Assembly: GCA_027186245.1 (NCBI GenBank)
Contig: CP114499.1
Coordinates: forward strand, 8,995,001 to 9,059,000
Source: Coriaria nepalensis
Lineage: Eukaryota > Streptophyta > Magnoliopsida > Cucurbitales > Coriariaceae
Length of the DNA: 64,000 bases
Direction: 5' to 3'
Shown: positions 46,283-61,288 of the stretch, piece by piece
How positions within the stretch are numbered: position 1 is the first letter of the stretch
Layout: every line of letters begins with the position of its first letter
The notes under the pieces: model-generated
Told to the model about the DNA's origin: nothing
The model's database searches: none
The model's input: the letters and a program-made list of their open reading frames with translations, nothing else
Made by a program: the position numbers and the translations under genes

Positions 46283-49173
46283 ATGGGATTCAACTTAGAG
46301 TTCAAACGGAGTTCTAAACAGCCAAAAGACTTCAAGTTGGTGGAGGAGAAGCCATTCTGGCTGCGATTAAATCAGGGTCCAGTTTACCCAGACAGGTTAA
46401 GAGTGAAAAGTCATTCCAGTATACCATTCGAAAATTTGTATTCCAAATAAAGGCCAGACGTAGATGACATGTACACAATCCAAGCAAAATGTTCGACCAA
46501 TCGCCAGAAGAAGAGTCCGATGGGGAGTTCAGCTGAAGAGGATGAGATGGTGAAACACATGTCGAAATTGCCTGACTATCTTCTACGCGTAGAGAAAGGA
46601 GAAAATCTCCAAGGGAAGGTTTTAAATGTAGGAGTTCTAGATTGGACAACATTGGAAAATTGGAAGCACAAGCAGAAACACATCCCAGCTAGAGTGAATA
46701 ATGATGTCTTTGGCAGTAGTAGTCATTCATCCATGAAACAGACAACTAGAAGGCCTACAATACCCCGTATAGTACGGAGTGAGACATCTTCCGGGCAAAA
46801 TTATTCTCCTCGTCTTAAACTTAATTCATTGCATATGGATGTCCCTCCTCAATCTGTTAAATCCACTGCTCGGAATGTTATACGAAATCAAGACTCCAAA
46901 AATGCTTCTAAGAGCATCATCAAGGAGCAGAATTACATTCCCTCAACTGATAACTCTTTCGAGAGAAAGTGCTCTGAAAAAATACGTGAAAAGGAAAAGA
47001 AAAGAGTTTCAGATCACGGATTTACTCCAGAAATGGATAGTTCTTCATCAAAGACGAGAAATAATATGGTCCCACTTGGTCCAAAAGGAAATGCGTGTGC
47101 TGGGGATGGTGAAAGTGAAACAAATAAGAGAACCGAGAAGTTGATAGAAAAAGGTATCAAGAAAAAAGCTGGAGATGATAAAGTTATTTTACAAGGAGAA
47201 GATTTGCCATCGAAGTTAAGTTACAGCAATTCACTCACTAAAAAGGAAACTGTGACTGCTGGGGATAGTGAATCAAGAAAGAGGGTTGTGAAGTTGCAAC
47301 AATCTGTTACTGATTTTTCTCATAAATATTCGCAAGGGAAGCAAAACATTGTTCTCCTTCTACCGAAACAGAAACCCCCAAATGGTTTTTCAGAAGAGTT
47401 TAAGCCCTTCCAACCCAGAACTTCATTTGAAGAGAATGTGATGGAAGTTCATTCAAGCAGTAACTCAGAAATCTTTTCTCCCGAGGAGATTTTCTCTTCA
47501 GAACTTGGTTCAGAAATTCCGCATTCATGCCCGCTACCTTCTGTAATGGAGACCAATGCCATGTCAGACATGATAATGTTCCATAACCTGGCTGATGACT
47601 GCAGTATGAAGCTTTCCTCTTTCTCATTTCAACAGAATCTAGCTCCTGCAAGTAAGGGTACTGAAAGTCATAGTTCGGAGCTTAAGCGTTCTTTGTCAAA
47701 TTGTTCTAATGCTTCAAAAATGCTTGACCAAAGTACAACTGAGCTAGGCATTTCAAAAGGTAGAAATCCATCACCAAATCGTCGTTTCAGCTTCAGCAGC
47801 TTAAGCCGGATGGGGAGAAGTTTCAGTTTTAAGGAGGGTTCTACACTTCCACGGTTAAGCTCCACATATGTAGCTCCCAAGTCTGGTCCTGTGAAACCTG
47901 AATCTACTGGTTGTGCAGATAAAGAGAAGATTAATGGTCATAACAGAACTAGGTCAAGCCCTTTAAGGAGATTAATTGAGCCGATACTTAAGTACAAATC
48001 AACAAATACAGTGCATTTTGCGGAAGGAAACTTGAGCTCTCGCTCGTGGCCAACTGGCTTAAGTGAATCACCTCTGAAGGAGAAGCAAGTGGCATCAAAC
48101 GTTCAGGCCCTCCTGAGACTTACCATAAAAAATGGCGTTCCTTTATTTAAATTCGTGGTGGGTGACAACAGCAAAGTTCTTGCAGCCACATTGAAGAATT
48201 TAACATCTTCTGTGAAGGACGATTCTGACCAGAATTATACGTTTTTCCTTGTTAATGAAATAAAGAGAAAGAGTGGGGGCTGGATTCGTTCGGGAAGTAG
48301 AGAGAAAAGTTGCGGCTATGCCTATAACGTTGTTGGAGAGATGAAAATCTCCTCTCATTTTCTCGATCTGAGAAGACAGAATTCTAACGGTTGGTATATG
48401 ATGAGAGAATCGGTTTTGATGGGTTCAAAAGATCTAGAATCAACGAAATTCATCCCAAACAGTGAGCTTGCAGCTGTTGTATTGAGGATCCCGATTCAAA
48501 GGTCAAGCCATGATGAACCACAGAGCGAGAAGGATTTGATGGAGTGGATGAAGTTCTTGCAGGAAGCTAGATGCTGTAATAGCAACTTGAGTGAAAATGG
48601 AGACATTGATAATGCTATAGTAATACTTCCAGAGGGAGTCCATGGCACACCAACGAATGGAGAGCCATCTTCTTTGATTCATAGATGGAAATCTGGTGGG
48701 TCATGTGATTGTGGCGGCTGGGATATTGGTTGCAAACTCCAAGTTCTGTCCAACGAGCAGCAGTTCTGCAAAATATCCAAAGCTCGCCCTATGCCAGATC
48801 GTTTTGAACTTTTTGTTCAGGCAAGTACTTGTTATCTATCGCTTTGAGCATTGTTTTCATTCTTGTTGATTTTTTTTAACAGATTTCATCTTGGTTTTAT
48901 TCCTTTTTTCCTTTTCAGGGACGAATGGAACAAAACAAACCCATCTTCTGTTTGGAGCCGTACAAAGATGGTATCTTTTCAGTTGAGTTTAACTCATCAA
49001 TATCCATGTTACAAGCTTTCTTCATCAGCGTTTCATTTTTAAGCTGTCAAAAAACTTCTGACCTCTCAGAAGCAACCAATACTGCATTTATTAACGGAAC
49101 TGATGATGTTCGTGATAAACTGCCAGTTAGATATGCCCCAATTCCGCCGCCCTCGCCTGTTGGGAGGGTCTAG
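46283..49173 (+). CDS. DUF3527 domain protein, start interrupted by an in-frame stop
   Basis: The long frame 46469-48820 joins 48919-49173 through a GC-AG intron and gives 868 residues. The N-terminal part has HMSKLPDYLLRVEKGENLQGKVLNVGVLDW, a conserved block of the family. A long Ser/Lys-rich middle is probably disordered. The DUF3527 core starts near ASNVQALLRLTIKNGVPLFKF and runs through DLRRQNSNGWYMMRESVL, GGSCDCGGWDIGCKL and FELFVQ|GRMEQNKPIF. In the same frame, an ATG at 46283 opens MGFNLEFKRSSKQPKDFKLV, which resembles the usual start of these proteins, but a TAA at 46448 stops it before the longer frame. The product may start at 46469 or at MGSSAEEDEM (46520). The function of the family is unknown. 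Confidence 0.8.
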
Positions 49174-49815
49174 TTTTTGAGGTAAAGTTGTTTTGTTTGT
49201 TTCTGTTTGGACATCAAAGATCTTTGAAAATAGATGGTAAGGAAAGCCGGTTTTAAAACTGGAGTGATGTTTTGCAGAGAGAATGTCTATGGCTCACTTT
49301 GATGTTGTGTTAGTTACCACACTATAAAAAACAACATTACTTTTGTATACACAATAGGTAAAGTGATTGAAAGTAGAGATCGATGACAAAGCTGGTCTTA
49401 CTAATATCTTGTTTATGACTCGCCAGCGGAGATGTAAGCTTAGCTCGATTTCATATTCATATTCATCCTTTCATGCCCCATTCCTCTCTCAATGATTTGA
49501 TGGCTTCTAAGTGGGGTGATTAAAGCCACTCTTCCAACGTAAATTTAGCTATAAGTATTCAGTCAATTTGCATTTTCATTGAAACAAACACTGAATTTGA
49601 TCCAATATTATGTATATAGTGATTCGACTAAACTGATTGGTAGAGCAACAAAAGGAAAGACAATCACGCATAATATGCCAAGTGGAGGGTTGGTGTGTCA
49701 TGATGGACCATTTAGGAAGGAGCTAAGCATATAGTAAGTAATGGATGGAGGCTATAGATACCAGTCCAGACGGGATATGTATGAATTGACCCATTCATAG
49801 TATCGATCCTTCTGC

Positions 49816-49888
<73 letters not shown>

Positions 49889-50827
49889 GTTCTGAGAAGA
49901 GAGGGCAGTTTGAAATTTGAGCTTCTCCTAATCTAAGACTAGAGAATTCATTAGTGATGTATTAGAAGTAGCCAAGATGAATGGGGTGGGTGTGCGGTGT
50001 GCCCATGCGGAGTGGCAGCTGCCCGTCTCTCTCTCTTGTCAATTTCAGCAAAGGTCGAGGAGACGCATCGTGATCATATAATATAAGATAGAAAGTGGCC
50101 AATTTGTGATATATGAAGAAGTAATTAGGCACCCCCACATTGATCTGATCAAACTCTTAATTAAGGTTAACAAGACCGATTTTTTCTTAATCCGAGTACA
50201 TACAAAGAATTTTACAACCGCCCAAGCCTTCTCACTCTCTCTCACAGAGCCAGTTAGTTAATTTAGTTAATTAATCACGCTCGCCGAATATCTGCCTCTT
50301 CCCTCGTTTTAATATATTATTTATTATTTTTATTATTTATAATTCTGTTTAGAAAATTAAAAAAAGAAATAAAAGAGCTCCCTCTCTGTTCGCATCGTTC
50401 TTTTTCTCTCAACTGTCTCTCCCCTGTTCAAGCATCCACAGGAAATCGGAGAGAGAGATATTTTGAGAGAGAGAGAGAGAGAGAGACGGAGAATCCGAGG
50501 CCTTTTCTGTTTTCCCTTGTGTTCATGTTAACTCCTACTCGTTAACATACCAGTAAATGGGAAAAATCTCGGACTTTTGGCTCCGTAAATCATCCAGATC
50601 TTATGATATATTGTTCAATTCGGTTCCAACTCCTGCGGGATTCTGTTCGGTCCTATAGACTTGTTTCCTGGGATTGATACGATTCTATGCACAGATAGTC
50701 TTCTCTTCGCCAAAATAGTCTTTTTTTTTTGTTTTTCTGTGGACTTTTTTTCATTTCTTGCAAGCGATGTTGACCGTGAGAGTCTGGCGGTGAACTAGTA
50801 TGGAAGTGGTTGTTTCACGCCTTCACA
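49174..50827. other. Intergenic between the DUF3527 gene and IPC synthase
   Basis: 3' flank, then an A30 tract at 49821-49850 followed by (TA)n to about 49884, then the IPC synthase leader with a GAGA tract (about 50450-50488). No coding region was found; the minus-strand frame 50045-50245 has no support. Confidence 0.5.
49821..49884. repeat. A30 plus (TA)n low-complexity tract
   Basis: Thirty consecutive A residues followed directly by about seventeen TA units. This may be a plain microsatellite or the tail of an old retroposed element. No retroposon body was recognised upstream. Confidence 0.9.
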
Positions 50828-51447
50828 ATGAACTTCTATATTGGTCGAGAGTCCTCAAAGGTTGGTTCACTTCCCTTCTTCAAAATATTCCCATACAATG
50901 TTGTTGAAATTTGATCTACTTTTCTTATTTGTTCATTCCATCTTTGCTTCCTGAAGCTTTGGAAAAGAGTTTGCGCAGAGACGGCCACAGAGATCAACCT
51001 TCTTGCAGAGAAGTGGAAATGCATTCTAGGCGGACTCATATTTCAGGTTTCCTTTTTTTTTTTTCCTTCCTTTTCCATAAAACTTACACCTTTTTCCTAT
51101 AAAACAAAGTTTGTGGCTTGTACTTTCCTCTAAAGAGGCTGTGTTGGATTTATTTTACAAACGGCTTGTAATATGCATTGTTACTGCTTCCTATATTCTA
51201 ATCTACAATTTCTGCTTGGACAATTGATGATGATGGGTTGCTTGATATGTGCAAAATATGTTGTTTACTTTGTAATCTTCCCCCTCTGTACTCGTTTTAT
51301 ATTTGCTTAGAATCACTGTTTATTTTGTACATATTTTCATCAGTACATACATGCTCTTGCTGCTCGAGGCGTTCATTATCTACATCGCCCCGGCCCTGTA
51401 CTTCAGGACGTTGGTTTCATCCTTCTTCCGGTCCGTGCCTGTGATCT

Positions 51448-51493
<46 letters not shown>

Positions 51494-52981
51494 TATAATC
51501 TTCTTTTCGTCTTTTTTTACTTTTTATTTATTATTATTATTTTTTTATAATTCATGTAGGAGCTTGGGAAACACAAAGCTTACATCAGTGAAAGTCTGTT
51601 TACCTCCATCTTCTTGTCCTTCGTCTTGGTAATGCTTCTTCCCCGGTGTTGTACTTTCTTATCATTCTTCAGTTGTATAGAAAAACACAAAAGGTTTGGT
51701 ATTTTATTTGTCCTAGATATATCTTTTATTTTTGTGGGGTATTCTGTTGCAGTGGACTTTCCACCCTTTCATTTTTAAGACAAAGAAGATTTATACTGTC
51801 CTGATCTGGTGCAGAGTTTTAGCATTTTTAGTTGTAAGTAGTGAATTTCACCCTGTTCATCAAACATGTTAATGTCTCAACCTTCCTCTCCTTCCATAAT
51901 CTTCTAGAGTTTTTTTTTTTTTTTTTCTCCCGGCAGGCTTCTCAAATTCTCCGTATCATAACATTCTATTCTACCCAGCTTCCCGGTCCGAACTACCACT
52001 GCCGTGAGGTAGAATCGCTAATTTGCACTTTTCTTTTTTGTCAAGGAAACAAAATTACGTAGAAGAAGAAATGTCTTAACATTGAGAATTTTCTTCTATG
52101 TTGTGCAGGGTTCGAAACTTGCCCAGTTGCCTCGTCCCAACAGTGTATCTGAAGTCCTCTTGATAAACTGTAAGGAACCCTGTTATTTGGTTTCTACATT
52201 TTCATTTGGTTTTTTCTCGTTGATATATCTGCTCATTTGATTTGCTCATCTGCAGTTCCAAATGGGATATTATATGGCTGTGGAGATCTCATATTTTCAT
52301 CACATACAATCTTCACTCTAGTGTTTATACGCACATATCAAAAATACGGTACTCAAAGGTAAATAGATATATGGGTCAATAAATTTTTGTCTTGCTTTAG
52401 CTACTTTTCCAGTTACTTCTATATCATCATGATTCATTATAGGTACATAAAGCAACTGGCATGGCTGCTTGCTGTAATCCTGAGCTTTTTGATAGTGGCA
52501 TCCCGCAAACATTACACGGTTGATGTTGTCGTCGCATGGTATAAAAAATCGTCTTCACATGTTCACGAAAAATCTGTCTTTACTCTTCTCTGTTAATAAC
52601 CATCTAATAACAAGAAATATACTTTCTTCTAGGTACACTGTTAATTTGGTGGTATTCTTTGTTGATAAGCAATTGCCAGGTTCGAGATTCATTTCCTCGG
52701 GTTCTTTATGCAGGTGTTTTCTGGAAAATTTGTGCTTATAGTTCACATATGTTTCTGCAGAATTGCTGGATCGGTCCAACGGAACAACATCTCAGTTATT
52801 ACCGTTGAGCAGAAAAGACAGAGAAACGAAGACAAAGGACAAAGATACCAAGACAAAAGACAAAGATGAGGATCAGAAGCTCTTAAATGGGAATGCTACT
52901 GATCCTACAGAGTGGAGGCCTAGGAGTCAAATTAACGGCAAGATTATAGAGGATGGAAACACAGTCCCTGTAAATACGTAA
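50828..52981 (+). CDS. IPCS: Inositol phosphorylceramide synthase
   Basis: Eleven exons: 50828-50860, 50957-51046, 51344-51430, 51560-51628, 51753-51833, 51937-52008, 52109-52169, 52256-52358, 52443-52538, 52633-52679 and 52761-52981, giving 319 residues. It starts [20 protein letters not shown]. Six membrane helices are expected. The lipid-phosphatase-like catalytic motifs are [14 protein letters not shown] (His) and [13 protein letters not shown] (His and Asp). The C-terminus is a Lys/Asp-rich cytosolic tail ([17 protein letters not shown]) ending near [13 protein letters not shown]. The enzyme transfers phosphoinositol from phosphatidylinositol to ceramide in the Golgi, giving inositol phosphorylceramide, the base of plant GIPC sphingolipids. 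It also affects ceramide-linked cell death (ERH1 in Arabidopsis). The tail repeats TKDKD units, which is unusual. Confidence 0.95.
51455..51489. repeat. (CT)n microsatellite in an IPCS intron
   Basis: About 17 CT units in intron 51431-51559, close to the donor side. Confidence 0.85.
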
Positions 52982-54494
52982 CAAGATTTGTTAGGACTTA
53001 GTATCACTTAAAATGTGGCTTAATTAATCAATTGCTTGTTTGTTTCCTTCATGTTCTGAAAAGTCAAAATACTTGAGAAGATTTGTACTCTATATAGGAA
53101 ATGCAATTTGAGTTGGGACTTCTTTTTCACAAGATGCAGCTCTGCTCCTTCTGGCTTAAGCATTCCATTGCAAAATAGGAATCAATGGTTGCAGAGCAGA
53201 GATTTGCATGTGGGATCACGTGAAGTTCCTTTTATGAAGATCTAGCGCATGTGCTGGAAACTGGAAGGTCAATGTATCTGGTTTGACTTTCTCACTTGAC
53301 ATTATGGCTATACGTTCATAAGCACGAACGGGGCCCACCTTGTTGAGATTCAAAGACCCGTATTCTCTAATCATGGGTATGATCCGGGGCGACCTGTGTG
53401 GCCCGCCACTTGTATTTTGGTCTGTTTTGGGAGACGATATTTGTTGTCGGCATTGGACAGCGAAGAGAGGGGTCCAAATGCATTACATGGGCCATCTCGC
53501 CAGATGTGAGGATCAGAGGATAGATCAAACATGTCCGGTGGTCCACCACAGAAATCGGTGCCGGCGCAATTTAGGCTGGAAGAGAAGAACGGCATGTCTG
53601 AATCAATACCATCCACTTTGCTCTCTTCGTTTCTTTTCCACTGTACTAAATGTGGGACCCACCCCAAAAGAGAACCCATTTAAGGCATTAAACATGGTGA
53701 TGAAAATAATTACTTTACCTTTTTCTTCTTAAGGATATGACATAAAGTTGTCATGTAACCTTTTTCCACATATATTAAGGTTTTCATCTACTCATCGTGT
53801 CGTAGACTCGTGGCTTAAACAATGTAATATCTATGGTTTCTGTGCGCATTGATTGGCTCGAAGCTCTCACGTGCATTCTGCGACACCCTATACATGCTTA
53901 ATTCATAAACATAATTAAGCCTTAGTTAATCCAATCTTAACACTTAAACCTCAGGCTTTCGACCACGACAAATCCAAGGTGGGTAAGTGGTCAAACAGTT
54001 TGTCCTTGTCGAAAGAGAGAGACGTAGAAAACGACAGAGCGCACTGCTGCACTTGTAGTTGTATTAAATACAGTTATTTTCTCTGGGTAGTAGGAAGAAT
54101 CTATACGTCAAATTTGATATGTTTGACCCAATCAAGAACAATGACAGTTTAATTCAACTATTCAGTCCAACTACGAACGACGTGTAGTTATTATTCCTTT
54201 CCGCTATAAAAATGTGGCAGTGAGAAAAAGAGGGAAATGATTGACGAGGCTGCAACAGAAAAAGATTGAAACTTTCTGGCTCTTTTGACAAACGAAAACG
54301 CATGATGAAATCTGTGCGGAAAAGTATATATAAGCTTGTAAGCTATGGCGGCACATACTCAGATTCATCATCAGTTGATTCAGTTCATCAATGAAAAGTG
54401 CAGATAGGAGCTTTTTTTAGAGCGATGAATACCGTTTGATCATATTTCCCTCTTCACTGTTGCTTCTTCATTTGATCTTTTATAATCTGAGTCA
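52982..54494. other. Intergenic between IPCS and BSK
   Basis: 3' flank of IPCS and promoter of BSK. A patch at 53340-53730 is open on both strands but has no recognisable family similarity. No gene supported. Confidence 0.5.
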
Positions 54495-57149
<2,655 letters not shown>

Positions 57150-57661
57150 GATTAGTATTTGTATAGATTTTACCTTCCCCACTTCTTTTGTATCTACTTT
57201 GTTTTCATTCTTTCCTATTGAACTATTCTTCATCTCTTTTACTATTTTGGAAATATTGCCAAAATTTATGTTGTTTTGGTTATAAAGGAACGCAGGGTTT
57301 ATATATCAACGATGAAGTCATTTTTACTCGACGGCTGTTTCTATGTCAAATGAAATCCAACATCATTTCTTGCTAATACGACAGGTCGTTTCAATTCCAA
57401 GGATTTAGAAAATCTAGTTTTATCAGTCACATTATAGTCCTCAAGAATCCAGACGGGAATTTCAATTACAAAGGGCTTCCCTGTCTGTGGAAGATCAAAT
57501 ATACAGAGCAGCATTCTAGTGCTAAACAGAGTTTGTGGAGGGGAAGAAAGATGCCTGATAAGAAGGAAATAAAATGTTGAAAGGATACCCTATACAAATT
57601 AAACACTCTCAAGACCGAAAAGCAATCGTCCTCCTTTTATTGGTGAACTCTTCTGTCGGAT
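57150..57661. other. Intergenic between convergent BSK and RING-CH genes
   Basis: 3' flanks of two convergent genes with no additional coding sequence. Confidence 0.5.
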
Positions 57662-58944
57662 TTATGATGGAACATTAAAGTGGAAGAGCCATGATATGAC
57701 GAAAGCAAATACCATGCAAGCAAGAAGGAAGTTCAAGAAGCGTTGGCCCCGCCAGAAGCTCCGAGTCTCCAATGGTGGGGCAGGCGCTGTGGCTGTCGTC
57801 GTTGTTGCAGTTGTTGAGGTGTTGTTGGACTCGACGGATTGTTCGATTAGCTCTAGTTCATGTGCTCCAAGAATATTCCTTGCTACGGAATGACATATCT
57901 CGCATGTCCTGAATCAAAGTCAAGCACAATTGTTGAATCAAAATGGGCTTATACCCTAAGATTTACAGATCACAAGTAACTCGACGTATAAAAGAGTTAC
58001 AACGGTAAGGCAGTAACACCAATTATTCTTGTTCTATACGTATCATCATCTGTTCATATAGAGAAATAAAGTTGTCAAAAAGCAGGTACTAGACGGAACA
58101 AATCGAAACAAAGATGCCCAAATTTATACAGGTAATCAAGAATTCTGAAGTGGAATGTTGTGAAGTTTCGATAAATTTTCCAATACGATGAGAATTGTTT
58201 GAGGTCAGAAATCCACTTCCCATAAAAATAGAGAATTTGGAAAAGGGAAGAGAGACAGAGAGATTCCTAAGCTTCGAAAAGGACTTGCTTAATCTACAAT
58301 CTTAAGTATTGTATGCTTAATCCCATTTCCTGAGCTAGGGTTCGAAAATTGAAAGTTAATCAATCAAATTCATGAATATATACAAGTACATGAACAAGAT
58401 TTGAGGACAAAATTTTGAAGGAAAAACAACCAAATCGGTAGCTCACATGCGTGAAATAGAGTAAAACAAGTAGTAGAGGAGGTGATCAAAATTACAGAAC
58501 AAAAAAAGTTAATAAAGGTAGGATTTTTACTCACTTATTGCCCTTAATCTTAAACCATGCCTCAGCACAATGCTTGTGAGCAGCAGCTAAATCCTCTTTG
58601 CATGAACAACCCAATTCAATTGCAACTCCAGATTCATGGCTATTACTCTCCAAACCCAGATGACAAATTCTGCAGTCCCTCTCCGCCGCCACTTTACCTA
58701 AATGCACCTTCACTTCCGAAACCTCATTTTCAATCTCCACCACCGCCTCCACTGTACCATCCTCCGATGAACCCAAAGAAAGTCTCCTTGAATCCGAAGC
58801 AAGCCTGTACTCGTCGTAGGACCCACCGTTAGCTGAGTAAAACTGAGAGTAGCACGAACCCTCGCCGTCGTCGACGGAGTTGATGTCGCTTCCGGTGCCG
58901 GAATGCTGATGAACCCCTTGCTCCAAATCGACATGGCCTGGCAT
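57662..58944 (-). CDS. RING-CH (MARCH-type) zinc-finger protein, probable E3 ligase
   Basis: Two exons on the minus strand, 58944-58535 and 57908-57662, giving 218 residues, with an intron of about 626 nt. The RING-CH finger reads CRICHLG...CSCKEDLAAAHKHCAEAWFKIKG...TCEICH, with the C4HC3 order intact. The finger is split by the intron at GNK|TCEIC. A C-terminal hydrophobic segment (FLLACMVFAFVISWLFHF) should anchor the protein in a membrane, leaving a short VPS end. The N-terminal ~100 residues are Ser/acidic-rich and poorly conserved. MARCH-type proteins ubiquitylate membrane proteins; targets are unknown. The start MPGHVDLEQGV at 58944 is favoured. An upstream in-frame ATG at 58977 would add 11 residues. 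Confidence 0.9.
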
Positions 58945-59179
58945 TTCAAAACAGACCCAGAAACTGAACAGTTTCAACTCAGCTCAGAGCATTTATTTAG
59001 AAAAACAAAAGCTTTTTTATTTTTGGTCTAATTTTCCCGATGTCAAGTTTGGAAGATTTTCATTTCTTTAAACGGTCTAAAGACTTAATGAAGTGGGTGT
59101 TGGATTTGGTTAGCTCCCAACTCCATTAATGCTTCTCGTTAAGAATTTAAGAAGCAATGGTTCATGGTTCGGTTTCTAC

Positions 59180-59229
<50 letters not shown>

Positions 59230-60220
59230 AGGTCTACTACGATTTTCCAGACGGAAGACGACTCATGCTTTCTTACATGCCTGTAAAACAGTAAAAAACG
59301 TGCTTAGTGATTTCCCAGAAAAATCAGTGCTGAAGAACAAAAAAAGAAAAAAAGAAATGGTGGGGCAAGAGATGTTGGAAGATTTGGTTCTACTGTTGGT
59401 GGAATCTACGTTCTCGGCAAGAACCTCAACAAAACAAGATGTTCATTGCACTAAAAGGTGCCCTGCTGCTGGTGGTGGTGGTAATAAGGACCGTTTGATG
59501 AAAGATGAACGTACGGACAAGAGGCTTCGGTGGCGGGATAAATAAAAGTATTAATTAATTACTGAATCTTTTATTTTGTCTCCTCTCTCTTATACAGACA
59601 CGATGACATGAAAAGATTTTTACGTGGAAAAGACTGATTAGTACTATTCTTAGAGAACATTCCAACTGCTGCTGCACCGTACATAAACCGAAAATGTTAA
59701 TAATGAATAGGGGCATTTCCGTCATAAATCGGAAAATTCATGTTCTTTATTTTTGTCACCATTAGATTATTAATTTGATGTCATAATCGATACTGAAATC
59801 TATTATGAGCTACAAACTTCGATGACAATAGTAACTCAAGTCAATAATTCCTCCTACTCACCAATTTAACCCAAATACATAATATATATATTATATTATT
59901 TTAAGTTAAAAATAGATTAATAAATATTTAAACTTAACAAACTTAAGATGCTAACGCTATGTTCTAGCTAAGTCTAGAGGACAAAGATAGAGGTCAATTC
60001 AAACAAAACCGACCCATGATTTGGGTTGGCTTTCGAACATAGCCTCCCACTTGCCGCCGGGGGGGGGGGGGAAGAAAAATAAAGAAAGGAAGCATGCGGT
60101 GTGGGAAAGGGTTGTCCAGCTCCAGTTAAGTTAAACCTTCTACTTCCCCCTTCCTCCTCAGCACATGCATGAATGAATCCATGGTGATGTGATGGATCCG
60201 GCATGGATTCGGAGCAACCT

Positions 60221-60275
60221 AAGCTAAGCTAAGCTAAGCTAAGCTAAGCTAAGCTAAGCTAAGCTAAGCTAAGCT
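60221..60275. repeat. (AAGCT)11 pentanucleotide tandem array
   Basis: Eleven perfect copies of AAGCT (equivalent to TAAGC/AGCTA units). Every copy contains the palindrome AGCT. It lies about 1 kb upstream of the FBPase gene and about 1.3 kb from the RING-CH start. Confidence 0.95.
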
Positions 60276-61135
60276 ACGGTTTCTACAGTTTCAAGTGAAA
60301 TGCTATTAGCTAACCCGTGAATCCTGATTCTTTTGCATGCGCCTGCCTGTCACGCCTCCACTATTTCCAAATCGACAACCTTTTTCTTTTTTTCTTTTAT
60401 TATTATACAGGCCACTTCTCCGCTTAATTAACGATGCAGGCCCATATTGCAATGGGAGGATGTTTCTTGGGCCAAGGCCCAATCGTGAGAAGGGCCTTCG
60501 AGGAATATTGTCATGGAGTTGATAATATCGTCACCCAATCACATCAATCATATGCTACTTCATATCAACGAAGCAGCAGTATAGATAATCACACTACATG
60601 TCATATATGATATATACGTGTACGTGGCTTTCAAAAACACAATTTAGATGTTAATCATTCTCTCTTTCTCTCTATCAAAACACCAAGTGAAGGCGCAGGT
60701 ATGATTTCGTCTCTTACTCCTTACTTTACTACCAATTCTGACTACATATTTGGAAGTTTTTCTGTGTTGATCGACTTTCTTTACGAAAAGCCATGACAAA
60801 GAATTGCATGAAAGTGTAAATACCTTTTCTGAGATATCTATCTGTTTCTCATTCATGTTCTGCCTTTTTACTGTATTCTCTGCTTTTGAGTTTCAATTTT
60901 ACATTTTTACTGGACTTATATTATAGTAAAAGAGACAGGCCCGAGTTGAGATAAGTTTCTGTGACCCAAAAAAAGGCCCAATACCTTGTGGGTTGGGCTT
61001 ACTTCTTTCCATTTCAACCCAATCAAAGTCGCAGTCCAACTTGTAATTTGGAATCTCTTGCTACGCAAATCCCGGTTGGACTCCGAGCAAGCAAAAGCAA
61101 GCATGATCATTGGTCGCATAAAAAACACAAGGGAA

Positions 61136-61141
61136 GATAAG
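61136..61141 (+). promoter_or_regulatory. I-box-like GATAAG in the FBPase promoter
   Basis: GATAAG about 150 bases before the ATG. I-boxes occur in the promoters of light-regulated photosynthesis genes; the role is inferred from position only. Confidence 0.35.
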
Positions 61142-61288
61142 TGGGGCCCTTTTAACAGAAATCGTTATTACTAACCTCACAATTCCATTCTGTTTTTGCA
61201 TTTCGAAATCCAAATCACTCTGCTTCCAAAGGGCAAAGAAAGAACAAGAAGAATCGGAGCACGAACTTTCTACAAGAACAACAAATCC

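Larger units (their letters stand above)
58945..61288. other. Intergenic between RING-CH and chloroplast FBPase genes
   Basis: Contains (GA)n at 59183-59217, a G-run at 60060-60072 and an 11-copy AAGCT array. A 138-codon plus-strand frame (59129-59545) exists mainly because the GA tract reads as repeated Arg-Glu. It is not called. The FBPase promoter, with a GATAAG I-box at 61136, lies at the right end. Confidence 0.5.

Noticed and set aside
49821..49850. A30 run as a possible retroposed gene tail
   Set aside because: No retroposed coding or SINE-like body with pol III boxes was seen upstream, so a simple microsatellite is the safer reading.
51238..51632. Overlapping plus-strand frames in the IPCS region
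   Set aside because: They are alternative frames over IPCS exons 3-4 and the CT-rich intron, with no homology of their own.
53340..53732. 130-codon frame between IPCS and BSK
   Set aside because: Opposing frames are equally open, no family motif is present and there is no promoter or splice support.
59129..59545. 138-codon frame upstream of the FBPase gene
   Set aside because: Much of it is the (GA)n microsatellite read as Arg-Glu repeats, and the remainder has no conserved motif or clear promoter.
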